This document shows positions 1-8,710 of a DNA stretch of 64,000 bases, piece by piece. Every line of letters begins with the position of its first letter. The first letter of the stretch is position 1. The position numbers and the translations under genes were made by a program. The notes under the pieces are model-generated. The model made no database searches, had not been told where the DNA came from, and was given only the letters and a program-made list of their open reading frames with translations. Origin of the DNA: Paenibacillus_AP thailandensis (GTDB lineage Bacteria > Bacillota > Bacilli > Paenibacillales > Paenibacillaceae); the NCBI RefSeq assembly GCF_042685365.1, contig NZ_JBHUMY010000011.1, positions 124,001 through 188,000 of the forward strand, written 5' to 3'.

Positions 1-1
1 A

Positions 2-226
2 ATTTCGAACGGAACGACTCTATGGGGATGCGAAGTAGAAACGAAAGGCTACATCTTCGTGGAAATCGCCTGGTTTGAGCGGGGACAGGAAACGAGGGAC
101 GCCGTCGCCCAAGCGGTCACCCGCCATCTGCTGAAATTGGGCGAAGCCGACATCGAGGTCGCCTTCCGCACTTACAGGGAAGACAGCTACTATGTGAACG
201 GCCAATCGTTCGAGGAGCAGCGATAA
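2..226 (+). CDS. DUF1904-like protein, C-terminal part (5' end outside window)
   Basis: The open frame runs in from the window edge and stops with TAA at 224-226. The 74 visible residues include a Trp-Phe-x-Arg-Gly-Gln-Glu stretch and a C-terminal Ser-Tyr-Tyr-Val-Asn-Gly stretch. These match my memory of small tautomerase-like DUF1904 proteins of Bacillales, where a beta-alpha unit is followed by a short tail of this kind. The biochemical function of the family is not established. The start and the catalytic N-terminus are not visible. A good terminator follows directly, so this is the last gene of its transcript. Confidence 0.6.
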   Translation: MSNGTTLWGCEVETKGYIFVEIAWFERGQETRDAVAQAVTRHLLKLGEADIEVAFRTYREDSYYVNGQSFEEQR

Positions 227-252
227 CGGCAGTGAGTTTTTTCATTCAAAAA

Positions 253-283
253 GACGGCATTCACGATAGCGGTGAATGCCGTC
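253..283 (+). terminator. Intrinsic terminator after the DUF1904-like gene
   Basis: A perfect 12-bp inverted repeat (GACGGCATTCAC / GTGAATGCCGTC) with a 7-base loop is followed by ACGCTTTTG. The U-tract is short, but the position 27 bases after the stop supports termination. Confidence 0.7.
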
Positions 284-360
284 ACGCTTTTGTCCGGACG
301 ATGCGCCTATAGCTCCGGGGATAGCCGGAAAGGAGGCGGCGATACGGAACTATCCGCTCT

Positions 361-1002
361 TTAAGGAAGCTGACTGAATATTTTAATCTCCGAAACCAAA
401 CCTTCCTTTACCTCAAATTGCAAATGATCGGTCTGCGCTTCATTGCTAATCGCGTATGCGGCGTTATCGGGGTCGGTTCTGCCGTCAGGCGCCATTTCGA
501 TCCCGGGATATGCGGTTTTCACTTCTTCCAGCGTACTTCCGACTTCGATTCCCTTTGCCGTTTTATATCCTTCCTTGGAGAGAAGCATGGACATGATCCA
601 AAACGTTTTTCCGTTTTGCTTGGGCGAAAAAAGCTCCATATGAAGCCCGTCATACTCCAATTTTTTAATAAATGACCCGGTATGGGTGTCTGCATTCTCT
701 AATTGCTCTACATTTTGCGTTATCGGGGCTCCCAGCGTTTGCTCCAAATCGATTTCGTTATCCCAAACATGAAGGGATAGAACGGCGTTATTAACGCTTA
801 ACGAAAAATCGCTTGGCGCGCCGTTTTCCGATGCCGGTTCGCTTGACGGACTTTCCTCTTGAACGGCGGCCGTTTGTTCCTTTACCGTCTCCGCCGGCAA
901 GTTTGCGTTAGATTGAACTGCATTTCGATCGGGTCCGGACGTTGTACATCCCGCAGAAAAGATCGCCAAGACGACCGCAGCGGCATAAAGCATGGCCTTC
1001 AT
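361..1002 (-). CDS. Putative lipoprotein of unknown function
   Basis: A 213-residue exported lipoprotein: Lys near the start, a hydrophobic stretch, then lipobox Phe-Ser-Ala-Gly-Cys, so it should be lipidated on Cys19 and held on the outer face of the membrane. A low-complexity Ser/Glu/Ala linker (about 25-65) leads to a globular domain. That domain contains Gly-Ile-Glu-Val-Gly-Ser-Thr-Leu-Glu-Glu-Val, a pattern seen in BLIP/SmpA-like folds; this comparison is only suggestive. The start is supported by AAAGGAGG upstream of the ATG. It stands alone between unrelated genes. Confidence 0.75.
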   Translation of the reverse strand: MKAMLYAAAVVLAIFSAGCTTSGPDRNAVQSNANLPAETVKEQTAAVQEESPSSEPASENGAPSDFSLSVNNAVLSLHVWDNEIDLEQTLGAPITQNVEQLENADTHTGSFIKKLEYDGLHMELFSPKQNGKTFWIMSMLLSKEGYKTAKGIEVGSTLEEVKTAYPGIEMAPDGRTDPDNAAYAISNEAQTDHLQFEVKEGLVSEIKIFSQLP

Positions 1003-1195
1003 CCTGCTCCTCCTTTAACGATTGTTACATGATTTGACGCCTGTTACACTTCTAACGCCGACTCCTTCGGTTTTGTTGCTTCGCATGAACGAAGCCTTTA
1101 GCGGGTGCCGGCAAAATCCCCAAGACCGTTAACAGTCTTCGACAACCAGTATCTTTTTCATTCCTGGCTTTCCTCCGGACGAAAGCTCCAACCGG

Positions 1196-1765
1196 TTACG
1201 AGGACGTAATCTCCTTCGTCATGCGCAGGAACGTCTTGCCGGCGACCCGCAGCTCGCCGGATTCCCTGTAGCCGAGCCTGGAATACAAGGCGTAAGCCCC
1301 GGCATTGTCCGGCTCGACGATGAGAGACGCGCGCGAGTAGCCTTTATCGCCGGTCCTCCTCTCGAACTCGGCGATCAGCTCCGTCGCGATTCCTTGTCCC
1401 CGGTATCCGGAGCCGACGGCAAGGGAATCCAAATAATAATCGCCTTTTTCCGCTTCCGTCTGGATATGCGGGTTCTCGCGCCCCGTCTCCTCCCGGATGC
1501 GTCTTAGAAGCGGCTTATCCAGCTCGGCGGCCTCGTCGCCCGAATAACAAAGCAGCATGCCCGCCACTTTGCCGTCCCTTTTATCGACAATGCAATTTTG
1601 ATAGCTGACCCGGTTCCCTTCCTCCCGATACAGCTCTTCCAAAGCGGCGATCGCCTCCCCGTCGTCGTCCGTTCCCGTCAGATTCCGGGCAATCTCGCTG
1701 CCGATCGCCTCGAACATCAATGCGATAACCTCTCTTGCGTCCTGTTTTTCCGCCGGTACAATCAT
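1196..1765 (-). CDS. GNAT-family N-acetyltransferase
   Basis: A 189-residue GNAT protein that should transfer acetyl from acetyl-CoA to an amine; the substrate is unknown. The acetyl-CoA pyrophosphate loop is clear: Leu-Ala-Val-Gly-Ser-Gly-Tyr-Arg-Gly-Gln-Gly-Ile-Ala-Thr, followed by the Asn-Ala-Gly-Ala-Tyr-Ala-Leu-Tyr motif B region. The frame is open further upstream to 1840, but the ATG at 1765 is preceded at 9 bases by GGAGG, so I start there. It is cytoplasmic and divergent from the helicase gene. Confidence 0.85.
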   Translation of the reverse strand: MIVPAEKQDAREVIALMFEAIGSEIARNLTGTDDDGEAIAALEELYREEGNRVSYQNCIVDKRDGKVAGMLLCYSGDEAAELDKPLLRRIREETGRENPHIQTEAEKGDYYLDSLAVGSGYRGQGIATELIAEFERRTGDKGYSRASLIVEPDNAGAYALYSRLGYRESGELRVAGKTFLRMTKEITSS

Positions 1766-1839
1766 GCTGCTTATCCTCCGTTTGTTTGCATTTTTCCTTG
1801 TTTCTCCATTTATTCTACACAAGCGGCGCCCAATTATCA

Positions 1840-1848
1840 TGGTATAAT
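1840..1848 (+). promoter_or_regulatory. Extended -10 promoter for the helicase gene
   Basis: TGGTATAAT is a perfect extended -10 (TGnTATAAT), 63 bases before the inferred start of the helicase gene. There is no good -35 hexamer at 17 bases, which is normal for extended -10 promoters. Confidence 0.5.
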
Positions 1849-1911
1849 GGAAGCCGTCTTTCTATCCGACAGAGACACGAATGATGTTGAAAATGTTGCA
1901 GGTGATTGAAG

Positions 1912-3969
1912 TTGAACAAACATTACTATAAAACGCCGCTGGGCGTTCGCAAAGAGCCGCTGCTTGCGGCGTCCCGGGCATCCTCCAAAACAAGCAGAGA
2001 GCTCGTGGCCGATCACGAACGGGACGCCTACTTCTTCCGCGCGCTGGAAGCCGGCGGCATTCGGCTGAACGAACGGCAAATCGAAGCCGTGCGCCATCAG
2101 GACGGGCCGCTGCTAACGCTCGCCGGGGCCGGCTCGGGCAAGACGTCCGTGCTCGTCAGCCGTACCGCTTATTTGCTGGCCGTCCGCGGCGTAAAGCCCG
2201 AACAGGTGCTGCTCGTCACGTTCTCCAAAAAAGCGGCCGACGAGATGCAAAGCCGGATCGGCCGCATGCCGACGATCGGCCCGGAAGCCGCGAGACGAGT
2301 CGAGGCGCGGACGTTCCATTCGTTTTGCCTGCTGCTCCTGCGGCGCAACGGTTACCGCCAGGAGGTGCTCGGCGACGATGCGCGCAAGCTGTTTCTGTTC
2401 AAGAAGCTGCTGCGCGAGCGCGGAGCCGAAGAGAAATACGAGCCCGAGACGCTTGCCGCGCTTCTTTCCTCCTATAAGATGAACATGACGAATATAGACG
2501 ATTTGCCGGAGCGGACGCATGAAGACGCGCTCGTCAAATCCGTCTTCCGGCGCTACGAAGAGTGGAAGGAAGAGCAAGGGCTGATCGATTACGACGACAT
2601 GCTGGTGCTGGCTTGCCGGCTGCTGAAGGACGATCCGGCGCTGCTTGCCTCTCTTCAGCGGCGCTACCGCTACATCATGGCGGACGAGTTCCAGGATACG
2701 AACCTGATCCAATACGAGCTGATTACGATGCTTGCCGCGGAGCACCGGAATTTCATGGCCGTCGGCGACGACGACCAAACGATCTATTCTTTCAACGGGG
2801 CGCGCAACGAATATATTTTAAACTTCGAGCGGCAATATCCGGACGCGCGAACGATCGTCCTCGACGTCAACTACCGTTCCGGCGGCGGCATTATCGCGCT
2901 CGGCAACGCCATCATCCGGCTGAACAGACGGCGCAAGGACAAGACGCTGCTCGCCGCCAAAACGGCCGGGCCGCTGCCGCTGTTCGCCCGTCCCAAATCG
3001 GCCGACGAGGAAGCGGACATGATCGCGGACGAAATATGGAGACAGCATAAGGAGAAAGGCCGCAAATTCGGCGACTTCGCCGTGCTGTACCGCTGCGCCA
3101 GCGGCAGCCGCGCGCTGTTCGACCGGCTTGTGCTGCGCCAAGTGCCCTTCATCGATTACGGCAGCCGGGATTCGTTCTACGAATACAGCGTCATCAAGCC
3201 CGTGATCGCCCATCTGCGGCTGGCGGCCGACCGCCGCTCGTTCGACGCCATGAACGATATGCTGCAGACGCTGTATGTCGGACGCGAGCAGGCGATGCGC
3301 TATATTAAAGAGCAGGAGAGCATGAAGGCGAAAAAATACCCGCTCATCCATTTAACCCGCTGGCCCCAGCTCAAAGCTTATCATCAAGAAAAAATAAAGG
3401 AGCGGATCAAGCTGATCCGCTCGCTCGAACCGATGAAGCCGAAAGACGCGATACGGCTGCTGCGCGGTTCGTTTTACGATCAATATCTGGACATGGGCAA
3501 AACGCTCGAAAGCCAAACGGAGCATAAGGAGTCGCTCAAGGAGATGCTCGACGAGCTGGAAACGGCGGCAAGCCGGTTCCGGAGCATCGTCGAATTTCTG
3601 GCGTTCGTCGACGACATCGCCGAGCGCCATCGCCGCATGAAAGAAACGGTCAAACAAGGAAACGGCGGCGATGCGGTCCGGCTTATGACGATTCATAAAG
3701 CCAAAGGACTGGAATTTCCGGTCGTCTTTCTGACGGGCGCGTCGGAAGGAATGCTGCCGCACAGCTCCGCCTTGACGGCAGCCAAGCTTAAAGACCGCAG
3801 CATCCATCAGGAGGCCCCCGATGCGCTCGAGGAGGAGCGGAGGCTGGCGTACGTCGCGGTAACCCGGGCGCAAGAGGAGCTGTACGTCAGCTCCCCCGCC
3901 TATTATCATGGCAAAGCGGCCGATGTGTCCTCCTTTATTACGGCTGCCTATACCGGCATGAACCGGTAG
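1912..3969 (+). CDS. UvrD/Rep-family ATP-dependent DNA helicase
   Basis: A superfamily 1A 3'-5' helicase of 685 residues with every expected motif: Walker A Ala-Gly-Ala-Gly-Ser-Gly-Lys-Thr; Ia Val-Thr-Phe-Ser-Lys-Lys-Ala-Ala; II Asp-Glu-Phe-Gln-Asp-Thr-Asn; III Gly-Asp-Asp-Asp-Gln-Thr-Ile-Tyr; IV Asn-Tyr-Arg-Ser; V Ile-His-Lys-Ala-Lys-Gly-Leu-Glu-Phe; VI Tyr-Val-Ala-Val-Thr-Arg-Ala. It is a second, shorter UvrD-like helicase rather than PcrA itself, which is usually about 720-750 residues and operonic with ligA. The start is probably TTG at 1912, six bases after AGGTGA; a TTG at 1906 is possible. It is monocistronic, with its own promoter and terminator. Confidence 0.9.
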   Translation: MNKHYYKTPLGVRKEPLLAASRASSKTSRELVADHERDAYFFRALEAGGIRLNERQIEAVRHQDGPLLTLAGAGSGKTSVLVSRTAYLLAVRGVKPEQVLLVTFSKKAADEMQSRIGRMPTIGPEAARRVEARTFHSFCLLLLRRNGYRQEVLGDDARKLFLFKKLLRERGAEEKYEPETLAALLSSYKMNMTNIDDLPERTHEDALVKSVFRRYEEWKEEQGLIDYDDMLVLACRLLKDDPALLASLQRRYRYIMADEFQDTNLIQYELITMLAAEHRNFMAVGDDDQTIYSFNGARNEYILNFERQYPDARTIVLDVNYRSGGGIIALGNAIIRLNRRRKDKTLLAAKTAGPLPLFARPKSADEEADMIADEIWRQHKEKGRKFGDFAVLYRCASGSRALFDRLVLRQVPFIDYGSRDSFYEYSVIKPVIAHLRLAADRRSFDAMNDMLQTLYVGREQAMRYIKEQESMKAKKYPLIHLTRWPQLKAYHQEKIKERIKLIRSLEPMKPKDAIRLLRGSFYDQYLDMGKTLESQTEHKESLKEMLDELETAASRFRSIVEFLAFVDDIAERHRRMKETVKQGNGGDAVRLMTIHKAKGLEFPVVFLTGASEGMLPHSSALTAAKLKDRSIHQEAPDALEEERRLAYVAVTRAQEELYVSSPAYYHGKAADVSSFITAAYTGMNR

Positions 3970-3970
3970 A

Positions 3971-4012
3971 AAGCCGGGGCCGAGGCATCGTTCGAGGACT
4001 CGGCCCCGGCTT
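3971..4012. terminator. Bidirectional terminator between the helicase and ArsR genes
   Basis: A perfect 14-bp stem (AAGCCGGGGCCGAG / CTCGGCCCCGGCTT) lies one base after the helicase stop and seven bases before the convergent ArsR stop. The GC-rich stem is followed by TTTAT on the + strand. Confidence 0.8.
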
Positions 4013-4019
4013 TATCCGT

Positions 4020-4955
4020 TCATTTTGCGGACGCCGCTTGCTCCTGATCCGCTTTCGTATAATAAAGCCTAAACACCAGATCCTGATTATGGTTGCCGAA
4101 GCCGGACCCGAACAGCGTCACGCCGCCGATATGCTCCGCATCGCTTTCGACGGCGATCCGGAACGTCCATTGGCTGTTGCGGACGTCGATCTCGTCGATC
4201 GTCACGTCCGACAGCTTGATGCCGTCCATGAACGTGCCTTCCTTCTTGACGATCAGATGCTTCAGCAGCCCGTACTGGTTGACGCTCTCGAACCACCAAG
4301 GCGGATTCAGCTTTCCTTTGCCCCCGAAATCGCCCGGGCTTGTCCACATCCCCAGCCGGACCCCGTTGAAATAAAACGTAATGTCGGATGGCCAATTATT
4401 GTTCGTATAGGGGGCTTCCGAGGAAATTTCCATCGAAATTTCCAGTTCCTCGGGCACTTCGCTGCCCATTAAGTAGTTCGGGAGCTTATATTCGATATAG
4501 CCTTGCCCGAACCATAAAATTTTGGCGTTAAGCCGGTCCGGATCGAGAAAACAGCGCGGATCGTCGAATATGCCGATGACGGAATTCCGGGTGCAGATGC
4601 CGCAGGTGGGCTGGATGTTCAAATCGGTGAAATGGCCGACCGACACTTCGGTTCTGCGCACCTCGCGGGGGACGACGTTTTTCGCCGGAAACGCGACCTC
4701 AAGATCCTCAACCGTCAGGCGGCAAACCTTCTGCGCGGCTCCGCCTTTGCCCGGCGTCATTTCGGACCGGACGAGGCCTGCCTTCTCCAGCTTCTTCACA
4801 TGCATCGTCATGATCGCGCTGCTTAAGCCAAGCGCTTCCGCCAGCTCCTTAATATTCATCGGACGCTGCGACAGCAAATGAATCACTTGAATGCGGACAT
4901 TGCTCGATATCGCTTCAAACACGGGCAAGTAATTTTCGGTCAGTTCGATTTTCAA
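4020..4955 (-). CDS. ArsR-type transcriptional regulator with C-terminal ligand-binding region
   Basis: A 311-residue regulator. Residues 1-85 form a winged helix of the ArsR type (Ile-Lys-Glu-Leu-Ala-Glu-Ala-Leu-Gly-Leu-Ser-Ser recognition region). The remaining ~220 residues are rich in Trp, Gly and Asn and look like a beta-sandwich, with a Cys-Gly-Ile-Cys pair at the junction. From context I infer a sugar or oligosaccharide effector. It is divergent from a carbohydrate importer, an arrangement common in Paenibacillus, so it most likely controls that operon and itself. The start is a TTG five bases after GAGGGG. It lacks an obvious metal-binding pattern of classical ArsR. Confidence 0.8.
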   Translation of the reverse strand: MKIELTENYLPVFEAISSNVRIQVIHLLSQRPMNIKELAEALGLSSAIMTMHVKKLEKAGLVRSEMTPGKGGAAQKVCRLTVEDLEVAFPAKNVVPREVRRTEVSVGHFTDLNIQPTCGICTRNSVIGIFDDPRCFLDPDRLNAKILWFGQGYIEYKLPNYLMGSEVPEELEISMEISSEAPYTNNNWPSDITFYFNGVRLGMWTSPGDFGGKGKLNPPWWFESVNQYGLLKHLIVKKEGTFMDGIKLSDVTIDEIDVRNSQWTFRIAVESDAEHIGGVTLFGSGFGNHNQDLVFRLYYTKADQEQAASAK

Positions 4956-5447
4956 TGGGACCCCTCGACTTCCGTCTTTTAATAAAAAGCGAAATAATTA
5001 ACATATCTGTTTACATTTGCGAATAGTGTGAACAAGAAGCCTTTTACAACGACTAAAAGGCGATAATAAGCGTTTGGCTGCCAGTTGTTCGCAAATATAT
5101 AAATAAATTTATATTTTTGCATTTACAGCTCCTACTCTATATGCTATTTTAATATTGAAAACGGATTCATTCAACTTCAAAGAATGCGACACAAGGACCC
5201 GAACGCGGGAGGTGACCAGCCCGATCATCAATCGGCGCCCGGAACGATTACCGAATACGATACAAACGGATAGACCCGGTCGTCAGACGCGGAACATGCG
5301 ATTATCGCCTCGCCGGATTCATTGTTTTTTTAAAAAGCGAATTGCGAAAGCGCTATCTTTTCCTGCGTTGCAACTGCTGTGCATATGCTTTTAACCAACC
5401 TGCTTCACAATGGTCAGCAATTCCACAATGTTATGGGAGGGTCAACG
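4956..5447. promoter_or_regulatory. Divergent control region with inverted repeats and a long leader
   Basis: This 492-base spacer has no convincing gene. It holds a separated inverted repeat, ATTTGCGAA (5015-5023) and TTCGCAAAT (5088-5096), and directly next to it an AT-rich palindrome ATATAAATAAATTTATAT (5097-5114). Both are plausible operators for the neighbouring ArsR-type protein. From about 5155 to the binding-protein start there would be a ~290-base untranslated leader. I recognise no riboswitch in it. Confidence 0.5.
5345..5358 (+). promoter_or_regulatory. cre-like CcpA site upstream of the sugar ABC operon
   Basis: CGAAAGCGCTATCT agrees with the cre core (TGAAAGCGCTATCA type) at 12 of 14 positions, missing the outermost T and A. 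A catabolite-repression site would fit a carbohydrate importer. Confidence 0.4.
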
Positions 5448-6785
5448 ATGAAGAAGAAAAGTTGGGCAACTGTATTCATGCTAATGCTTGCCGCGATTAT
5501 GGTTTGGGGCTGCGGCAGCTCGGGGTCCTCGTCATCCGGCGGGGAAAAATCGGTACTCGACGCGGGCGCGGGCGAAAACGCGACGACGCTTGAATTTTGG
5601 ACCTTCGTCGAGCTGCACGGCAAGCATTTCGAAAGCATGCTGCAAAAGTGGAACGAGCAAAATCCGGACCGTCAAATCAAGCTGAACGTTACGGTTATGC
5701 CTTACGACGATATGCACAACAAGCTGCTGATGGCCATTCAGACCGGCTCCGGGGCTCCGGACATCGCCGATATCGAGGTCGGCAAATTCCCGGACTTCCT
5801 CTCCGGCACGCCTCAGCTCGAACCGCTGAACGACGCGGCCGAGCAGTACAAGGACACGATCGTCAAATCGCGGTTGGATTTATACAGCAAGGACGGCACC
5901 ATTTACGGCTTTCCGACCCACGTAGGCGCAACGGTCGCCTTCTACAACACGGAAATTTTGCAGGAAGCCGGGGTCGACTATAAAACGATCGTGACATGGG
6001 ACGACTTCAAGAAAGCGGGCATGCAGGTATACGAAAAAACGGGCAAATACATGGGCACCGCGGATACGAGCGCGCTTTGGCAGATTTCGCTGCTGCTCGC
6101 CCAACAAGGTACGGATTTGACCGACGCGGACGGCAAGCCGCAAGTCAACTCGGAAGAAGCGGTCAAAGCGTTGACGATGCTGAAGGATCTGCAGGATAAC
6201 AACGTCATCGCCACGATCGCCGGCGGCCAGCCGGACACGGAAGAAGCTTACGGAGAATTCAGCGCAGGCAATTACGCAACCGCCTTTATGCCCCTGTGGC
6301 AAATGTCGCGCTATACGAACTACATGCCGGATCTTGCGGGCAAAATCGCAATCGCCCCGCTCCCGGTATTCGAGAAAGGCATGCCGAGATCGTACGGCGG
6401 CGGCGGCACGGGCACGGTTGTGACGAAAACGGCCAAAGACGTCCAGCTTGCGAAAGATTTCATCGCGTATGCGAAGCTGTCGCTTGACGCAAACATCAAC
6501 ATTTGGAACACGCTTGGCTTCGACCCGACCAACATGGACGTGTGGAGCATGAAAGACGTGACCCACAATCCGGAGAACGAATTCGTCAAATATTTCGTCA
6601 ACAACCCGTTTGACGTGCTGAACGAAATCAAGGACGAAATTATGCTGATCAAATCGACCGCCTCTTCGCCGACGATCAACAACCAGTTCGGCACCGTGAC
6701 GCTGAACGAAATTTTCGAGGACGGCAGAGACGTCAAGGAAGCGCTGGACGACGCCCAGGCGCAAATTGAGCAGCAGCTGAAATAG
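5448..6785 (+). CDS. Carbohydrate ABC transporter substrate-binding lipoprotein
   Basis: A 445-residue family 1 extracellular solute-binding protein (MalE/UgpB type). It has a lipoprotein signal peptide ending Met-Val-Trp-Gly-Cys, a Gly/Ser linker, then the typical opening Thr-Thr-Leu-Glu-Phe-Trp-Thr-Phe. The body contains the Pro-Asp-Ile-Ala-Asp-Ile motif of the ligand cleft. It should capture a sugar or oligosaccharide at the outer membrane face and deliver it to the two permeases that follow. The start is the ATG after GGGAGG; an upstream in-frame extension lacks a ribosome site. No ATPase is encoded here, so a shared MsmX-type ATPase is likely. Confidence 0.9.
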   Translation: MKKKSWATVFMLMLAAIMVWGCGSSGSSSSGGEKSVLDAGAGENATTLEFWTFVELHGKHFESMLQKWNEQNPDRQIKLNVTVMPYDDMHNKLLMAIQTGSGAPDIADIEVGKFPDFLSGTPQLEPLNDAAEQYKDTIVKSRLDLYSKDGTIYGFPTHVGATVAFYNTEILQEAGVDYKTIVTWDDFKKAGMQVYEKTGKYMGTADTSALWQISLLLAQQGTDLTDADGKPQVNSEEAVKALTMLKDLQDNNVIATIAGGQPDTEEAYGEFSAGNYATAFMPLWQMSRYTNYMPDLAGKIAIAPLPVFEKGMPRSYGGGGTGTVVTKTAKDVQLAKDFIAYAKLSLDANINIWNTLGFDPTNMDVWSMKDVTHNPENEFVKYFVNNPFDVLNEIKDEIMLIKSTASSPTINNQFGTVTLNEIFEDGRDVKEALDDAQAQIEQQLK

Positions 6786-6793
6786 CCTTGCGC

Positions 6794-6817
6794 GAGCTAC
6801 CCCTCCCGGGGTAGCTC
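6794..6817 (+). terminator. Intra-operon hairpin after the binding-protein gene
   Basis: A perfect 10-bp stem GAGCTACCCC / GGGGTAGCTC with a TCCC loop, followed by only TATTTC. It probably acts as a partial terminator or mRNA 3'-end stabiliser, giving more binding protein than permease. Confidence 0.6.
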
Positions 6818-6842
6818 TATTTCAAACGATAGGAGTAGAGTG

Positions 6843-7736
6843 ATGATAAAACGATTCTTTTACTCGCAGAAGGTCGCTCCCTACGTATTCGTTTCGCCCT
6901 TTGTTCTTGTATTCGCCGTTTTCTGGGTTTATCCGCTGCTCAGCTCCTTCGGGATGAGCTTCCAGAACGTCAGTCTGGGACAGGAAACCGAGTGGATCGG
7001 CATGGACAATTACACGAAGCTGATGGGCGATACGATCTTTCTGAAAGCCGTCACCAACAGCGTCGTCTACATGCTGTTGACGCTCGTCATCCTTATTCCT
7101 CTTCCGATGCTGCTGGCGGTGTTGATCAACAGCAAAGTGATGTGGGGCCGGGAAATATTTAAGTCGGCGTTTTTCTTCCCTGCTTTGACGTCCGTCGTCG
7201 TAGCCGGCACGATATTCCGGCTCATGTTCGGCGAGATGGACACGTCGCTGATCAACAGCGTTCTGGGCTGGTTCGGCATGGAGCCCGTCAAGTTTCTGAA
7301 AGGACAGATAACCGGGTTCATCGCCCTGCTGGCGCTGGCTACGTGGAGATGGCTTGGGGTTAACATGCTTTATTTCTTGTCCGGCCTGAAGAACATTCCC
7401 GACGATTACTACGAAGCCGCTTCGATCGACGGGGCGTCGACGTTTCAGAAATTTACCCGGATTACCGTTCCGCTCCTGAAGCCTACGACGATCTATGTCG
7501 TGACGATCAGCATTTACGCGGGTCTTGCCATGTTCATCGAAAGCATCATGCTATGGAACGGCAACAATTCGCCGAAGAACATCGGCCTCACCATCGTCGG
7601 CTACCTGTACCGGCAAGGCATCGAGAAAAACGATCTCGGCTATGCGGCAGCCGTCGGCATCGTGCTGCTGGTCATTGCGATGGCGATCAACCTGACGCAG
7701 CTTGCCTTTACCGGCATGTTCAAGAAGGGGGATTAA
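6843..7736 (+). CDS. Sugar ABC transporter permease (MalF/UgpA type)
   Basis: A 297-residue inner-membrane permease with about six hydrophobic segments. The EAA loop that docks on the ATPase reads Tyr-Tyr-Glu-Ala-Ala-Ser-Ile-Asp-Gly-Ala and continues with Phe-x-x-Ile-Thr-Val-Pro-Leu-Leu. It pairs with the next gene to form the channel. ATG at 6843 is seven bases from AGGAG and is preferred over the GTG at 6840. The stop is one base before the start of the next gene, so translation is probably coupled. Confidence 0.9.
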   Translation: MIKRFFYSQKVAPYVFVSPFVLVFAVFWVYPLLSSFGMSFQNVSLGQETEWIGMDNYTKLMGDTIFLKAVTNSVVYMLLTLVILIPLPMLLAVLINSKVMWGREIFKSAFFFPALTSVVVAGTIFRLMFGEMDTSLINSVLGWFGMEPVKFLKGQITGFIALLALATWRWLGVNMLYFLSGLKNIPDDYYEAASIDGASTFQKFTRITVPLLKPTTIYVVTISIYAGLAMFIESIMLWNGNNSPKNIGLTIVGYLYRQGIEKNDLGYAAAVGIVLLVIAMAINLTQLAFTGMFKKGD

Positions 7737-7737
7737 G

Positions 7738-8577
7738 ATGAGCAAATCATTAACGACCGTAAACAAAATCGTCCTCTTCGTTCTATTTGCGATCATCAGC
7801 ATCCTGATTCTGATCCCTTTTTATGCCATAGCGTTAGGCTCTTTCAAGCCGGGCAAAGAATTGGTCCGCCAAGGGCTGAACCTGAAGCTGGACTTCTCGG
7901 TCATGAGCTTCGATAACTTTGTATTCCTGTTTACCGGCGATCACGCTTATTTCACGTGGTTTACCAATTCGCTTCTGCTGACGATCGTTCAAGTCGTGCT
8001 TACGCTTCTGATCAGCGCGACGGTCGCATACGGCTTTGCCGCATACGAGTTCAGGGGCAAAAACTTCCTGTTCATCTGCGTGCTTCTCATTATGATGGTG
8101 CCGTTCGAAATCTTGCTGATGCCGCTGTACACGTTAACGTACAATATGGGCTTGATGAACAGTTATTCGGCCATCATCCTGCCGGGCGTCGCAAGCGCTT
8201 CGACGATCTTTTTCTTCCGCCAATATTTGCGCGGCGTTCCGAGCGAAATCATCGACGCGGGCAGAGTCGACGGCGCTTCCGAATACGGCATCTACGCCCG
8301 TCTCATTCTGCCGGTCATGAAGCCCGCCTTCGCGGCCATGGCCATTCTGAACGGCATGAACAGCTGGAACAACATCCTGTGGCCGTTCATGGTCATCAGC
8401 GACGCGGGCAAATATACGCTGCCGATCGGCCTGAAGACGCTGCTGACGCCTTACGGCAACAACTACGATCTGCTGATCGTCGGCTCCTTCTTCTCGATCC
8501 TGCCGATTCTCATCCTGTTCCTGGCGTTCCAGAAATATTTCATCGACGGCATGACCGCCGGCGCGGTCAAAGGATAG
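7738..8577 (+). CDS. Sugar ABC transporter permease (MalG/UgpE type)
   Basis: A 279-residue membrane protein with six predicted hydrophobic segments. The EAA loop reads Ile-Asp-Ala-Gly-Arg-Val-Asp-Gly-Ala-Ser-Glu, followed by Ile-Leu-Pro-Val-Met-Lys-Pro. The C-terminus, Phe-Ile-Asp-Gly-Met-Thr-Ala-Gly-Ala-Val-Lys-Gly, is the usual end of carbohydrate permeases of this subfamily. The start follows GGGGG and lies one base after the preceding stop. A strong hairpin closes the operon. Confidence 0.9.
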   Translation: MSKSLTTVNKIVLFVLFAIISILILIPFYAIALGSFKPGKELVRQGLNLKLDFSVMSFDNFVFLFTGDHAYFTWFTNSLLLTIVQVVLTLLISATVAYGFAAYEFRGKNFLFICVLLIMMVPFEILLMPLYTLTYNMGLMNSYSAIILPGVASASTIFFFRQYLRGVPSEIIDAGRVDGASEYGIYARLILPVMKPAFAAMAILNGMNSWNNILWPFMVISDAGKYTLPIGLKTLLTPYGNNYDLLIVGSFFSILPILILFLAFQKYFIDGMTAGAVKG

Positions 8578-8591
8578 CGAATAAGCGGAAG

Positions 8592-8639
8592 ACGCATAGC
8601 GGCATCGCCCTTGCTGCAAGGGACGATGCCGCTATGCGT
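8592..8639 (+). terminator. Hairpin closing the sugar ABC operon
   Basis: A perfect 16-bp stem, ACGCATAGCGGCATCG / CGATGCCGCTATGCGT, with a small inner CCC/GGG stem. The U-tract is poor on both strands, so it may act mainly as a 3' stabiliser. It also lies downstream of the convergent dehydrogenase gene. Confidence 0.55.
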
Positions 8640-8710
8640 GTTGCCCGCCTCGGGGACGTCAGCATTATTCGTCTATCCCCGCGCGATCTTCCCGCCAAGC
8701 TTCATCCTCT

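Noticed and set aside
5155..5394. Small + strand frame in the leader of the sugar operon
   Set aside because: No ribosome site at its start and no recognisable protein; treated as untranslated leader.
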